DNA from: Bacteroidales bacterium
GTDB taxonomy: Bacteria > Bacteroidota > Bacteroidia > Bacteroidales > UBA932
DNA length: 27,030 nt
NCBI GenBank assembly: GCA_017615445.1
Contig: JAGAAD010000025.1
Location: 1-27,030 of the forward strand
Direction of reading: 5' to 3'
Shown: positions 1 to 7,839 of the stretch, piece by piece
Layout of the letters: each line of letters starts with the position of its first letter
Numbering within the stretch: the first letter of the stretch is position 1
Program-made: the position numbers and the translations under genes
The notes under the pieces: generated by a model
What the model was told of the DNA's origin: nothing
Databases searched by the model: none
What the model saw: the letters and a program-made list of their open reading frames with translations, nothing else

Positions 1-66
1 GAGGAAGTATGCAAAGATCATATTGTCAACGAAGATTGACTTTACGAATAAGCTTAAATATTCCAT
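1..66 (-). CDS. nqrE: Na+-translocating NADH:quinone reductase subunit E, N-terminal fragment
   Basis: Only the first 22 codons are present; the gene continues past the left edge. Read on the minus strand from the ATG at 64-66, the peptide begins MEYLSLFVKSIFVDNMIFAY, which matches the usual NqrE N-terminus (start of the first membrane helix, with a V-[DE]-N motif). An AAGGA stretch lies six bases before the ATG. It follows nqrD by an 18-base gap in the same orientation, as expected for nqrABCDEF. NqrE is an integral membrane subunit that, with NqrD, holds an iron centre between two half-helices. The identification rests on this short peptide plus gene order, which together are convincing. 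nqrF should follow outside the window. Confidence 0.9.
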   Translation of the reverse strand, partial: MEYLSLFVKSIFVDNMIFAYFL

Positions 67-84
67 AATTCCTTAGTTGTGTTA

Positions 85-693
85 TTACTTTTCCTGGATA
101 GACTTGTCTATGCTCCTGTGCACCCAGATGATGCATCCGATAAGGATGAGGGCCATAGGAGGAAGGATCATGAGTCCGTTGTTCACGTAACCGAGGCTCG
201 AGAGAACCGGCAGTCCGAAGAGAGTGCCGCTTCCGAAGAGCTCGCGGAAGAATGCGACTATGATGAGAATCAGGCCGTAGCCCACGCCGTTGGCCACACC
301 GTCAAGGAAGGAGGGCCAGACCTTGTTGCCGAGTGCGAAAGCCTCGATACGTCCCATCACGATGCAGTTCGTGATGATCAGACCGATGTAGACCGAGAGT
401 TGCTTGTCTATCGCATATGCGAAGGCTTTCAGCACCTGGTCCACGAGGATAACCATCATGGCGACCACCACGAGCTGGATTATGATTCTCACTCGGTTCG
501 GGATGGTCTTTCTGAGAAGCGAGCAGATGAGGCTCGAAACTCCCGTGACGATGATCACGGAGAGGGCCATGACACAAGCGCCCTTGAGCTCCACAGTGAC
601 TGCGAGCGAAGAGCAGATACCGAGAATCAGAACGGTAATCGGATTACCCTTCAGAATCGGATTGAGGATAGTTTCTTTAAGTTTCTGTGCCAT
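85..693 (-). CDS. nqrD: Na+-translocating NADH:quinone reductase subunit D
   Basis: This 202-residue integral membrane subunit belongs to the Na+-NQR complex, which couples NADH oxidation by quinone to Na+ export across the inner membrane. The sequence is almost entirely hydrophobic helices. It opens with the family-typical run NPITVLILGICSSLAV, and a second signature, IITNCIVMGRIEAFAL, lies near residues 106-121. Cys27 and Cys110 sit where the NqrD cysteines that ligate the membrane iron centre are found in Vibrio (Cys29 and Cys112). The ATG lies two bases after the nqrC stop, so translation is probably coupled. Length is normal for the family (about 200-210). RnfE/NqrD paralogues are similar, but the nqrA, B and C neighbours settle the assignment. 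Confidence 0.97.
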   Translation of the reverse strand: MAQKLKETILNPILKGNPITVLILGICSSLAVTVELKGACVMALSVIIVTGVSSLICSLLRKTIPNRVRIIIQLVVVAMMVILVDQVLKAFAYAIDKQLSVYIGLIITNCIVMGRIEAFALGNKVWPSFLDGVANGVGYGLILIIVAFFRELFGSGTLFGLPVLSSLGYVNNGLMILPPMALILIGCIIWVHRSIDKSIQEK

Positions 694-695
694 AA

Positions 696-1418
696 TTATT
701 CCTCCTCTGCTTTAAGATATTTCTGATAGGCGTCCATCCAGACGTTGATGGCTTCGTCCAGACCTTTGCTGGTCATGGTCGCGCCGGAGATGGCGTCGAT
801 GGCATTCGCCTTTCCTTCGGGAGCGCCGCCCTTCACGATGCTGAAGGTCTTTGCGTCCGCGAAGTCAAGCGCCTTGCCCTCGAACTGGGCACGGAATGCG
901 GGATCGTCCTTGATCTTGCCGCCGAGGCCGGGGGTCTCGGATGCGTGGTCGAAGTACGCCCCCACGATGTTCAGACCGGTCTGATCCACCGCGATATAGC
1001 CCCAAACCGGGCCCCAAAGGCCGGCGCCGTAGACTGCCAGCACCGAGGTGCCGCTCTTGAAGATGTAGACCGGGATGGCATAGGCCTCTCCGTTCTTGAT
1101 GTTTGCGTTCTGGGCTTTCTGCTCGGACAGACCGACTATCTCGGCGTCTGCGGAGTTCAGGTCCTCCAGGCGCTTGCCGTCAGCATCCACGAGGAATGCT
1201 TCCGCGATGTTCTCTTTGTAGAAAGCGAGGATCGCGTCGTTTGAGGAAGCGTCGAAATCGAACTGGGCTGCGGTCAGAATCTGGCTGATGGTCGCAGCTT
1301 TTTCATTGGCGTCCTGCCTGGGCTTCAGGCTCTGGGATGCGAAAGCGAGGATGGCCGCCACAAGCACACACACGATGGTGGTGTAGATGACTGTGTAGAT
1401 ATTGCTGTTAGTGTTCAT
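696..1418 (-). CDS. nqrC: Na+-translocating NADH:quinone reductase subunit C (covalent FMN)
   Basis: This 240-residue protein has one N-terminal membrane helix (about residues 8-28) and a periplasmic flavin-binding domain. The motif SGATMTS at residues 211-217 is the FMN transfer site. Thr214 should carry FMN in a phosphoester bond added by an ApbE-type flavin transferase, which is not encoded in this window. ETPGLGGKIKD at 161-171 is another conserved FMN-domain signature. NqrC passes electrons between the membrane iron centre and the FMN of NqrB. The gene starts 12 bases after the nqrB stop and ends two bases before nqrD. Nothing is missing or truncated. Confidence 0.97.
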   Translation of the reverse strand: MNTNSNIYTVIYTTIVCVLVAAILAFASQSLKPRQDANEKAATISQILTAAQFDFDASSNDAILAFYKENIAEAFLVDADGKRLEDLNSADAEIVGLSEQKAQNANIKNGEAYAIPVYIFKSGTSVLAVYGAGLWGPVWGYIAVDQTGLNIVGAYFDHASETPGLGGKIKDDPAFRAQFEGKALDFADAKTFSIVKGGAPEGKANAIDAISGATMTSKGLDEAINVWMDAYQKYLKAEEE

Positions 1419-1430
1419 ATCTGTCCCTCC

Positions 1431-2555
1431 TTATGCTTTGATTCTCTTTGCGGTGTGCACCGAAGTGACGCAGTGGTCGATCAGCGGGGCGAAGGTGTTG
1501 CCCAGCAGAATCGCCAGCATCATACCCTCGGCGTAGCCAGGGTTGAAGAGTCTGATGATGACGCAGAGCGCACCCACCAGAACACCGTAGATCCACTTGC
1601 CGGGCTCGGTCTGGGCTGAGGTGACCGGGTCGGTGGCCATGAAGACGGCGCCGAAAGCGAAGCCGCCCATCACGAGATGGTAGAAGCAGGGGATATCGCT
1701 CGCTCCGAAGAGGTTCGCCAGCGCGGCGACTCCGAGGAGGCCGAGGACCTCGCCCGCCATTATCTTCCAGCTTGCCACGCCCGTCCAGAGGAGCAGGATC
1801 GCGCCGAGCAGGATCGCTATCACGGAAGTTTCACCCACGGAGCCGGGGATTCCGCCCCAGAACATGGTCCAGAAATCCGTGCCGTACTGAACGCCGGCGT
1901 TCACGAGGCCGTCCATGCCGCCGTCCGCTGCAAGCGCGAGCGGGGTGGCGCCTGTGAATCCGTCCACTGTCTCCGCGCCCCTGAGGCTGATCCAGGTCGT
2001 GGAACCGGACATCTGGCTCGGGTAGGAGAAGAACAGGAATGCACGGGTGAGAAGCGCGGGGTTCCAGATGTTCATACCGGTTCCGCCGAAGACTTCCTTG
2101 CCGAAGATGACAGCGAATGCGACCGCAACCGCAAGCATCCACAGAGGGACGTCCACGGGGACTATCAGCGGGATGAAGAAGCCGCTGACGAGATAACCCT
2201 CGTTCACCTCTTCGCCCCTGATCTGGGACGATGCGAACTCTATCGCGAGACCTACCGCGTAGGACACGACGAACAGAGGAAGTACCCTAAGGAATCCATA
2301 CCAGAATTCCTGAAGGATGTTCATATCCAGGCCGGTTGCTAGCGAGTGCTGGAAACCGACGTTCCACATTCCGAAGACCGCTGCGGGCACCGCTGCGATC
2401 ACGGCGATAATCATGATGCGCTTGAGATCGACCGCGTCGCGGACGTGGGCGCCTTTCTTCGCCACCGTTCCGGGCACTGCGAGGAATGTCTCAAAAGCAT
2501 CGACAGTTGAGTGCAGCCAATAGAGCTTGCCGCCTTTTTCAAAAATCTTGTTCAT
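1431..2555 (-). CDS. nqrB: Na+-translocating NADH:quinone reductase subunit B (covalent FMN)
   Basis: This 374-residue polytopic membrane subunit forms the core of the Na+ channel and carries FMN and riboflavin. The FMN attachment motif is visible as GFTGATPLA at residues 199-207, with Thr204 the predicted flavinylated residue. Other conserved stretches are FGGTGMNIWNPALLTRAF (156-173) and MATDPVTSAQT (306-316). The soluble N-terminus, about 45 residues, precedes the first helix. The gene begins four bases after the nqrA stop and is followed closely by nqrC, so the operon order A-B-C-D-E is standard. RnfD is the paralogous family, but it is shorter and lies in a different gene order. Confidence 0.97.
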   Translation of the reverse strand: MNKIFEKGGKLYWLHSTVDAFETFLAVPGTVAKKGAHVRDAVDLKRIMIIAVIAAVPAAVFGMWNVGFQHSLATGLDMNILQEFWYGFLRVLPLFVVSYAVGLAIEFASSQIRGEEVNEGYLVSGFFIPLIVPVDVPLWMLAVAVAFAVIFGKEVFGGTGMNIWNPALLTRAFLFFSYPSQMSGSTTWISLRGAETVDGFTGATPLALAADGGMDGLVNAGVQYGTDFWTMFWGGIPGSVGETSVIAILLGAILLLWTGVASWKIMAGEVLGLLGVAALANLFGASDIPCFYHLVMGGFAFGAVFMATDPVTSAQTEPGKWIYGVLVGALCVIIRLFNPGYAEGMMLAILLGNTFAPLIDHCVTSVHTAKRIKA

Positions 2556-2559
2556 ACTT

Positions 2560-3906
2560 TTAAGCCATTTCTTTAAGCATCAGGTCGATACCCTTTGCGA
2601 TTATATCCTGGATGTAGTTCTTCGAAGGATCCACGAACTCGCAGACTGCGAGATCCTCGGGAAGCACTTCGTAGATTCCGAACTTCTCCATCTTCTCAAT
2701 GTCTCCTGCGAGGCAGGCCTTGATCAGATAGAGGGGATAGATGTCCATCGGAAGCACCTTTGCATAGTACTCGTCCGACATCACGAAAGCGCGGGGACCG
2801 CCATGGAGGTTGGTGTCCATGTCGTACTTGCGCCAGGGCGTGAGCCAGCTGAAATAGGTGTGGTCTATGCTGTACTGGTTCCAGCGAAGCGGACGGGCCC
2901 AGCCGAACGGCTCCTTCTCTGTTCCTTCCTTGATGAGGGTGACGGTGTTGTCGAAATATCCGAGATAGCCTTCGACTCCCACCGTCTTGCCGCTGAGGAC
3001 GTCTCCGCTGACGACGCGGATGATGTCTTCATTGGTGCTGTAGAAGGCCTTGAGAGCGGTCATCGGGGTTCCGGGCAGCGCGCTGACATAGGCGGGCTGA
3101 ATCGCCATGGGGCCGCTGACTGCCACCATCCTGCGGACGTCGTACCTGCCCTTCGAGAATAGCTTGCCGACCGCTGCGAGGCCCTGCAGGCTGATAGTCC
3201 ACACGGTCTCTTCCTTCTTGATGGGGCTGATGTGGCTGATCTGCACGCCCACATTTCCGGCGGGGCACTTGCCCTCGAAGAAATGCTTGGTCGCATTGAG
3301 TTTCGCAAGAGGCGAGTCCGCATAGGTCTTCGCATTGAAGCTGACGTGCACCTCGGCGATCTTTGCAAGGGCGTCTATACCGGCCTGGATGGCAGGGATT
3401 TCGCCTGCGAACGCGAAGTCTGCATCCGCAGCACCGGGAGTGCTGTTAAAGGCCGACACGAAGATGGCTTTCGGGGCGGCTGCGGGGTCTGCCAGGATGC
3501 CGTACGGGCGCTGGACGAGCCAGGGCCACAGTCCGCTGGCGAGAAGCGCCTTCTTGACACCCTCTGCATCCGCAGGGATCTTCGCCTCGAAGGGGGCATA
3601 CTTCTGTTCGGGATCGGTTTGGATCAGTACTGCGAGAAGTTTTCTCTTCTCGCCCCTGACAATCGCTTTCACGGTTCCGCTTGCGGGGGCTGTGATGAGG
3701 ATGTCAGGGTTTTTCTTGTCTGAGAAGACAGGGGAGCCGGCGAGAACCGCGTCTCCTTCCTTGACGAGCAGGCGGGGCAGCAGACCCTTGAAATCTCCGG
3801 GCTGCACTGCCACTACTTCACTCAGCAATGTCTTGCTCAGGCGTTTCTCAGCGCATCCCGTGATGGGGAGGTTGAGACCCTTTTTCAAAACGATTGTTTT
3901 GGACAT
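2560..3906 (-). CDS. nqrA: Na+-translocating NADH:quinone reductase subunit A
   Basis: This 448-residue protein is the cytoplasmic-face subunit associated with quinone binding, and the first gene of the nqr operon. The N-terminus (KKGLNLPITGCAEKRL, residues 8-23) is typical of NqrA and leads into the barrel-sandwich region shared with RnfC. The middle contains the lysine- and glycine-rich segment around EGYLGYFDNTVTLIKEG (about residues 312-328). No membrane helix is predicted by eye, as expected for NqrA. Start choice: the ATG at 3904-3906 gives the family-like N-terminus, and the next open region upstream is only the 73-base divergent promoter region. No strong Shine-Dalgarno sequence is visible, which is common in Bacteroidetes. 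Confidence 0.96.
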   Translation of the reverse strand: MSKTIVLKKGLNLPITGCAEKRLSKTLLSEVVAVQPGDFKGLLPRLLVKEGDAVLAGSPVFSDKKNPDILITAPASGTVKAIVRGEKRKLLAVLIQTDPEQKYAPFEAKIPADAEGVKKALLASGLWPWLVQRPYGILADPAAAPKAIFVSAFNSTPGAADADFAFAGEIPAIQAGIDALAKIAEVHVSFNAKTYADSPLAKLNATKHFFEGKCPAGNVGVQISHISPIKKEETVWTISLQGLAAVGKLFSKGRYDVRRMVAVSGPMAIQPAYVSALPGTPMTALKAFYSTNEDIIRVVSGDVLSGKTVGVEGYLGYFDNTVTLIKEGTEKEPFGWARPLRWNQYSIDHTYFSWLTPWRKYDMDTNLHGGPRAFVMSDEYYAKVLPMDIYPLYLIKACLAGDIEKMEKFGIYEVLPEDLAVCEFVDPSKNYIQDIIAKGIDLMLKEMA

Positions 3907-3921
3907 TGTGAATATAGTTTG

Positions 3922-3936
3922 AATTGAATTTCAATT
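3922..3936. repeat. Small AT-rich palindrome upstream of nqrA
   Basis: Two perfect 7-base arms, AATTGAA (3922-3928) and TTCAATT (3930-3936), flank a single central T. It lies 16 bases upstream of the nqrA start and directly beside the larger palindrome at 3938-3976. It could be an operator or simply AT-rich promoter DNA; the sequence alone does not decide. Confidence 0.5.
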
Positions 3937-3937
3937 G

Positions 3938-3976
3938 ACCCACGAAGATAGCAAAAATTTGCGTATTTTCGTGGGT
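3938..3976. promoter_or_regulatory. 39-bp near-palindrome between divergent nqrA and uvrD/pcrA
   Basis: The arms ACCCACGAAGATA (3938-3950) and TATTTTCGTGGGT (3964-3976) are reverse complements except for one base. The 13-base centre is itself nearly symmetric (GCAAA-AA-TTTGC). Each arm contains a TAnnTTCG sequence pointing outward, TATCTTCG on the minus strand and TATTTTCG on the plus strand. Each is one base from the Bacteroidetes -7 consensus TAnnTTTG. The region separates nqrA (start 3906) from the helicase gene (ATG 3980). A divergent promoter or operator is likely, but no good -33 TTTG box sits at the usual distance on either strand, so the promoter reading is inference. Confidence 0.5.
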
Positions 3977-3979
3977 AAT

Positions 3980-6379
3980 ATGGAAAACAATGTGAGAGCG
4001 ATATTGGAAGGTCTGAACCCCGCGCAACGCAGCGCGGTGGAGGCGGTGGAGGGCCCGGTGCTGATTGTGGCCGGTGCCGGCTCCGGGAAGACGAGGGTGT
4101 TGACGAGCAGGGTGGCGTATCTTCTGGCCTCGGGAGTGGACCCGTCGCGTATCTTAGCCTTGACTTTTACTAAAAAAGCGGCCGGAGAGATGAAGGAGCG
4201 CATAGCGCTGATGGTGGGGGAAAGACGTGCCCGCAGAGTTGTGATGGGGACGTTCCACTCCGTGTTCGTCAGGTTTCTGAGAGGATACGCTTCGTTTCTG
4301 GGCTATCCCGAGCAGTTCACGATCTACGACACCTCGGATTCTCAGTCCGCGATGAAGGTCTGCCTGAAAGAGCTGCATCTGGATCAGGATAAGAACTACA
4401 AACCCAAAGACATTCTCGGGCGCATCTCGAATGCCAAAAACAATCTGGTCACCTGGGACCAGTATGCCTCCCGCGAAGATCTGCTGCAAGCAGACCGCAG
4501 GATGCAGCGCGGCCGGTTGTCGGAAATCTACAAGCTTTATCAGCAGAAGCTGAAGGCTTCCGGAGTGATGGACTTCGACGACATCCTGGTGAACATGAAC
4601 ATCCTCCTCCGGGATAATCAGGAAGCGCTTCAAGACCTGGCCTCGCGCTTCTCATATATTATGGTGGACGAGTATCAGGACACCAACTTCTCCCAGTATG
4701 TGATTCTGAAAAAGCTCGCAATCCTGCATCGCAATATCTGTGTGGTGGGAGACGATTCCCAGTCCATCTACGCCTTCCGCGGCGCGAAGATCGAGAACAT
4801 ACTCAATTTCAAGAAGGATTACCCCGAATGCAAGATAGTCCGTCTCGAGCGCAATTACCGCTCGACCCGGATCATTGTGGATGCGGCGAACAGCGTGATA
4901 GCCCACAACGAAGGCCGCATCCCGAAGGAATGCTATTCCGAAGGGGAACAGGGTGAGAAGATTCGTGTGCTGGACTGCATGACGGACGCGGAGGAGTCCG
5001 CGCTCGTGGCGCAGGAGATCGTGAACCGTATGCGTTCGGACCGAGCCCAATATCGCGATTTCGCGATTCTCTATCGCACGAACTCCCAGTCCCGCTCGCT
5101 GGAAGAATGTCTGAGGCGCCGCAATATACCTTATATGATATATTCGGGCAATTCATTCTTCGAAAGGCAGGAAGTGAAAGACCTGATGGCCTATTTCAAG
5201 CTGGCGGTGAATCCTCTGGACGACGAAAGTTTCCGCAGGGCGGTCAATAAGCCGGCTAGAGGAATAGGGGATACTACCGTGGGTGCTCTGGAGACTTATG
5301 CCCGTCAGCATGGATTGAGCCTGTTCAAGGCGGTGTTCGCCGAGGACCTGGTGACCGTCCTTCGTGAGGCGGTGGTCCGCAAACTTCGCGATTTCTGTCT
5401 GCAGATAGACAAATTCGCCCAGGCCGTTCCACGTGAGGATGCCGCCTCGCTGGCGAAGCGTATCGCCGACGAATCGGGCATCTATCCATATTACAAGGCG
5501 GACACCAGCGTGGAGGGAATGTCGCGCACAGCCAATGTGGAGGAACTAATCAATTCGGTGGCGGGTTATGTGGACGAGCTCGTGGAAGAAGCGCAGAACA
5601 ACGGCGACGAAGTGCCGGTGGTGACTCTCGGAGACTATCTGGAGAACGTCTCGCTGCTCTCTAATGTGGACGTGCCCACCGAGGAAGACGACACTAACCG
5701 GGTCGCCCTGATGACGGTCCATTCCGCCAAGGGCCTCGAATTCCCGTATGTTTTCATAGTCGGTCTGGAAGAGAATCTGTTCCCGTCCATCAATATGATG
5801 TCCCGTGCGCAGGATCTGGAAGAAGAAAGGCGCCTGTTCTATGTCGCCATCACCCGCGCGCAGAAGGACGTGGTTCTCGCTCATTGTTACGATCGCCTGC
5901 GCAACGGCCGCCACGAGCAGAACTCGATCTCCCGTTTCGTCCGTGAGATCGACCCTAAGTATCTCGCGAAACCGCTGGACGACGACGAGCCTTTCGGCGT
6001 AGGCTTCGGGACCAGGCGTGTCATGGCCGGCTCCGATCGGCCATCTTTCGGAGGCTTCGGCTCCCGTTTCGGCTCCGGCTCCAGATCCCAATCGGTGTCC
6101 GGCGGGAATTCGGGGGTAAAACTCGCCGGATCGAGCCCCAAACCGTCTTTCGGCGAGAAAATAGCCCCAAAACCCGCCGTCCAGTACGAAGACTTTGTCC
6201 CCGTGCACATGACGGAACTCTATGTGGGAGAAAGAATCGAGCACAACCGCTTCGGCCCCGGAAAGATTCTTTCCATCACCGGCGTTGTGCCCGAACTCAA
6301 AGCCGAAGTCGAATTCGACAATTACGGTCGCAAAACCCTCCTTCTCAAATACGCCAAAATGCGTCCCGAGCAGAAATAG
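3980..6379 (+). CDS. pcrA: UvrD/PcrA-type 3'-5' DNA helicase
   Basis: This superfamily 1A helicase has 799 residues when started at the ATG at 3980. A TTG in frame at 3935 would add 15 residues encoded by the upstream palindrome, so it was not chosen. Motifs in order: Q-motif LNPAQRSAV (12-20), Walker A GAGSGKT (32-38), TFHS (91-94), Walker B VDEYQDT (229-235), motif III GDDSQSIYAFRGA (257-269), RNYRST (291-296), motif V TVHSAKGLEFP (579-589) and motif VI YVAITRA (621-627). A Gly/Ser/Phe-rich linker (about 685-730) leads to a C-terminal Tudor-like domain (about 738-799, VGERIEHNRFGPGKI), which binds RNA polymerase in PcrA/UvrD. It acts in nucleotide excision repair and in removing obstacles from DNA. 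The gene stands alone. The family name is firm; uvrD versus pcrA is a naming choice. Confidence 0.95.
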   Translation: MENNVRAILEGLNPAQRSAVEAVEGPVLIVAGAGSGKTRVLTSRVAYLLASGVDPSRILALTFTKKAAGEMKERIALMVGERRARRVVMGTFHSVFVRFLRGYASFLGYPEQFTIYDTSDSQSAMKVCLKELHLDQDKNYKPKDILGRISNAKNNLVTWDQYASREDLLQADRRMQRGRLSEIYKLYQQKLKASGVMDFDDILVNMNILLRDNQEALQDLASRFSYIMVDEYQDTNFSQYVILKKLAILHRNICVVGDDSQSIYAFRGAKIENILNFKKDYPECKIVRLERNYRSTRIIVDAANSVIAHNEGRIPKECYSEGEQGEKIRVLDCMTDAEESALVAQEIVNRMRSDRAQYRDFAILYRTNSQSRSLEECLRRRNIPYMIYSGNSFFERQEVKDLMAYFKLAVNPLDDESFRRAVNKPARGIGDTTVGALETYARQHGLSLFKAVFAEDLVTVLREAVVRKLRDFCLQIDKFAQAVPREDAASLAKRIADESGIYPYYKADTSVEGMSRTANVEELINSVAGYVDELVEEAQNNGDEVPVVTLGDYLENVSLLSNVDVPTEEDDTNRVALMTVHSAKGLEFPYVFIVGLEENLFPSINMMSRAQDLEEERRLFYVAITRAQKDVVLAHCYDRLRNGRHEQNSISRFVREIDPKYLAKPLDDDEPFGVGFGTRRVMAGSDRPSFGGFGSRFGSGSRSQSVSGGNSGVKLAGSSPKPSFGEKIAPKPAVQYEDFVPVHMTELYVGERIEHNRFGPGKILSITGVVPELKAEVEFDNYGRKTLLLKYAKMRPEQK

Positions 6380-6387
6380 TGTCTGTG

Positions 6388-6604
6388 GCGGTCTGGTAGT
6401 CCCCTCTGAGAGGCCTGTCCACCCCCGGACTTTATTACTGGGGGACGACACCGTCCCCCAAACCCCTCACGGCCTTTCCTCCTTTTCGTATTTGCTCACG
6501 CAAATGCCCGGACCGGCCGGTCGGCTGATGCCGACAGTTAACCACACACAGGGGCCGGAAGGAGCGAAGCGACTGGAGTCCTCGAAGAGGGGACTACCAG
6601 CCGC
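6388..6604. repeat. Structured element with terminal inverted repeats (MITE-like or extragenic palindromic)
   Basis: This element nearly fills the 248-base gap between convergent uvrD/pcrA and the GH26 gene. The outer arms are CTGGTAGTCCCCTCT (6393-6407) and its perfect reverse complement (6586-6600); allowing one bulged T, they extend to 6388 and 6604. Inside are a 9-bp hairpin with a 4-base loop (6439-6447/6452-6460), a 6-bp hairpin with a 4-base loop (6490-6495/6500-6505), the 12-bp palindrome GACCGGCCGGTC (6511-6522), and a 6-bp hairpin with a 4-base loop (6520-6525/6530-6535). Each end carries its own short CCTC/GAGG foldback. No transposase is present and no clear target-site duplication is visible. 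A dispersed miniature repeat, a two-way terminator or a structured RNA are all possible. Confidence 0.75.
6439..6460. terminator. Strong GC-rich hairpin, possible transcription terminator
   Basis: A perfect 9-bp stem, TGGGGGACG paired with CGTCCCCCA, has a four-base loop (ACAC on plus, GTGT on minus). It lies about 60 bases after the helicase stop and about 170 bases after the GH26 stop. It has no run of T on either side, so it is not a textbook intrinsic terminator. It may instead block RNA decay or be part of the larger folded element. Confidence 0.4.
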
Positions 6605-6627
6605 TTCAATTATTGAATCAATTAAAA

Positions 6628-7839
6628 CTATTTAACAGTAATTCCTTCGGCCATGGTGTACATGTCCGGGAGGTCGGAGCAGAAGAAGGTGTTGTCTGCC
6701 TTGTACATCTGCACGAAGTCAGCGGCGGAAGGGTGGCCGGCGTAGACGGAGTAGTAGTGCTTGTCGCTCTCGTCTGTGCCTACGTATTTGTTACGCCAGG
6801 TGACGAGGAGGCTCACTTTGCGTCCGGTCATCGGAGCGTGGATGTTCTCGGTCCAGTAGGTGGCTTTGGTGAATGCCTCCACACCGGTCTCGGTGACTCC
6901 GCAAGGCTTTTTCTTGGCAAGGGAGATGCGTGAGAGGGTCTTCAGGTTGGAGGTGAACACCGCGTTGTTGATGCCCTGATAGCAGTCCATCCCCAGGAAA
7001 TCCACATAGTCGTCTCCGGGCCAGCGCAGCAGGTACTCGTCTTCGCTCTGCTGACTGTCTATCTGAGGAGAGATCGCGAAGATGGCATTATGCACATTCT
7101 TGCTGTCACGCAGATACTTGACGGTCCACTGCCAGAGATCCTTGAACTCCTGCTCGGTGGTGCAGCTTGCGCCCCACCAGCTCCAGGTGTGGTTGTGCTC
7201 ATGGTAGGGGCGGAGGATGACCGGAATGAGCTTTCCGTCTTCGCCCTTCAGACCGTTCAGGATGCCGGCGAGGCGGTCCATCCAAACTTTGTAGGTGTTC
7301 TGCACTGCGCTGCCGTCCGTGAGGATTTCCTTCACCACATCCTTGGATTTGTTGTCCCATGCGCCGCCGGTGTAGTAGTGGTCTGAACCGGGGGAATTGT
7401 AGGTCTTAGGATTGTCCAGATGCAGGCAGACTATGGTGACCATGCCGAGTTTGTAGGCCTGCTTCACGCTGTTCAGCTTGTAGCCGTTGGTGGTGGGATT
7501 CGCTGAGAAGCGGTCGTCCACCAGCTCCGCGAAATCGATGCCCAGCACGGCGGGGTAGTCGCCGCAGACGTCCTTGGTGTCCGAGCGGCCTTCTTCGCCC
7601 ATCCAGTAGCGTCCGCACCAGAGGTCGTCGTGGTGGCCGAACATGAATCCCTGCTCCTTGATGGCCCAAAGGTTCGAGTAAAGGGCTTTGGTCTCCGGGG
7701 TGGCGTTCGGATCCACGAGAGTGAGCTGCGAGGCGTCGCCTCCCGAGTAATCGTGCTCGTCCCTTCCGGGGAGTTCGACATAGGTGCAGCCGGCCAGCAG
7801 CGCAGACGCGAGTGTCAGTAAGTATGCTAATCGTTTCAT
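6628..7839 (-). CDS. GH26 family endo-beta-mannanase-like lipoprotein
   Basis: This 403-residue secreted glycoside hydrolase has a lipoprotein signal (lipobox LLAGC, Cys18), so it is probably anchored in the outer membrane. The clan GH-A catalytic residues of GH26 are visible: acid/base Glu214 in LRPYHEHNHTWSWWG (209-223) and nucleophile Glu317 in VTETGVEAF (315-323). GHHDDL (68-73) and MDCYQG (284-289) are further family landmarks. GH26 enzymes mostly cleave beta-1,4-mannan; other activities exist, so substrate is inference. It is the last gene of the susCD operon, and its ATG overlaps the stop of the preceding gene by four bases (ATGA), indicating translational coupling. Length is normal for a single-domain GH26. 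Confidence 0.92.
   Translation of the reverse strand: MKRLAYLLTLASALLAGCTYVELPGRDEHDYSGGDASQLTLVDPNATPETKALYSNLWAIKEQGFMFGHHDDLWCGRYWMGEEGRSDTKDVCGDYPAVLGIDFAELVDDRFSANPTTNGYKLNSVKQAYKLGMVTIVCLHLDNPKTYNSPGSDHYYTGGAWDNKSKDVVKEILTDGSAVQNTYKVWMDRLAGILNGLKGEDGKLIPVILRPYHEHNHTWSWWGASCTTEQEFKDLWQWTVKYLRDSKNVHNAIFAISPQIDSQQSEDEYLLRWPGDDYVDFLGMDCYQGINNAVFTSNLKTLSRISLAKKKPCGVTETGVEAFTKATYWTENIHAPMTGRKVSLLVTWRNKYVGTDESDKHYYSVYAGHPSAADFVQMYKADNTFFCSDLPDMYTMAEGITVK

Noticed and set aside
3935..3979. TTG start extending the helicase by 15 residues
   Set aside because: The extra codons come from the intergenic palindrome; the ATG at 3980 gives a typical N-terminus just before the Q-motif.
5546..6451. Minus-strand frame opposite the end of the helicase gene, starting in the structured element
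   Set aside because: Most of it is antisense to conserved helicase motifs V and VI; not a credible protein.
6388..6604. Reading the inverted-repeat element as an insertion sequence
   Set aside because: It is only about 217 bases, has no transposase, and shows no clear target-site duplication; at most a non-autonomous miniature element.
6605..6617. Small palindrome TTCAAT-T-ATTGAA just outside the element
   Set aside because: Short and AT-rich; could be chance and is not followed by a U tract in a useful place, so it is not called as a terminator.
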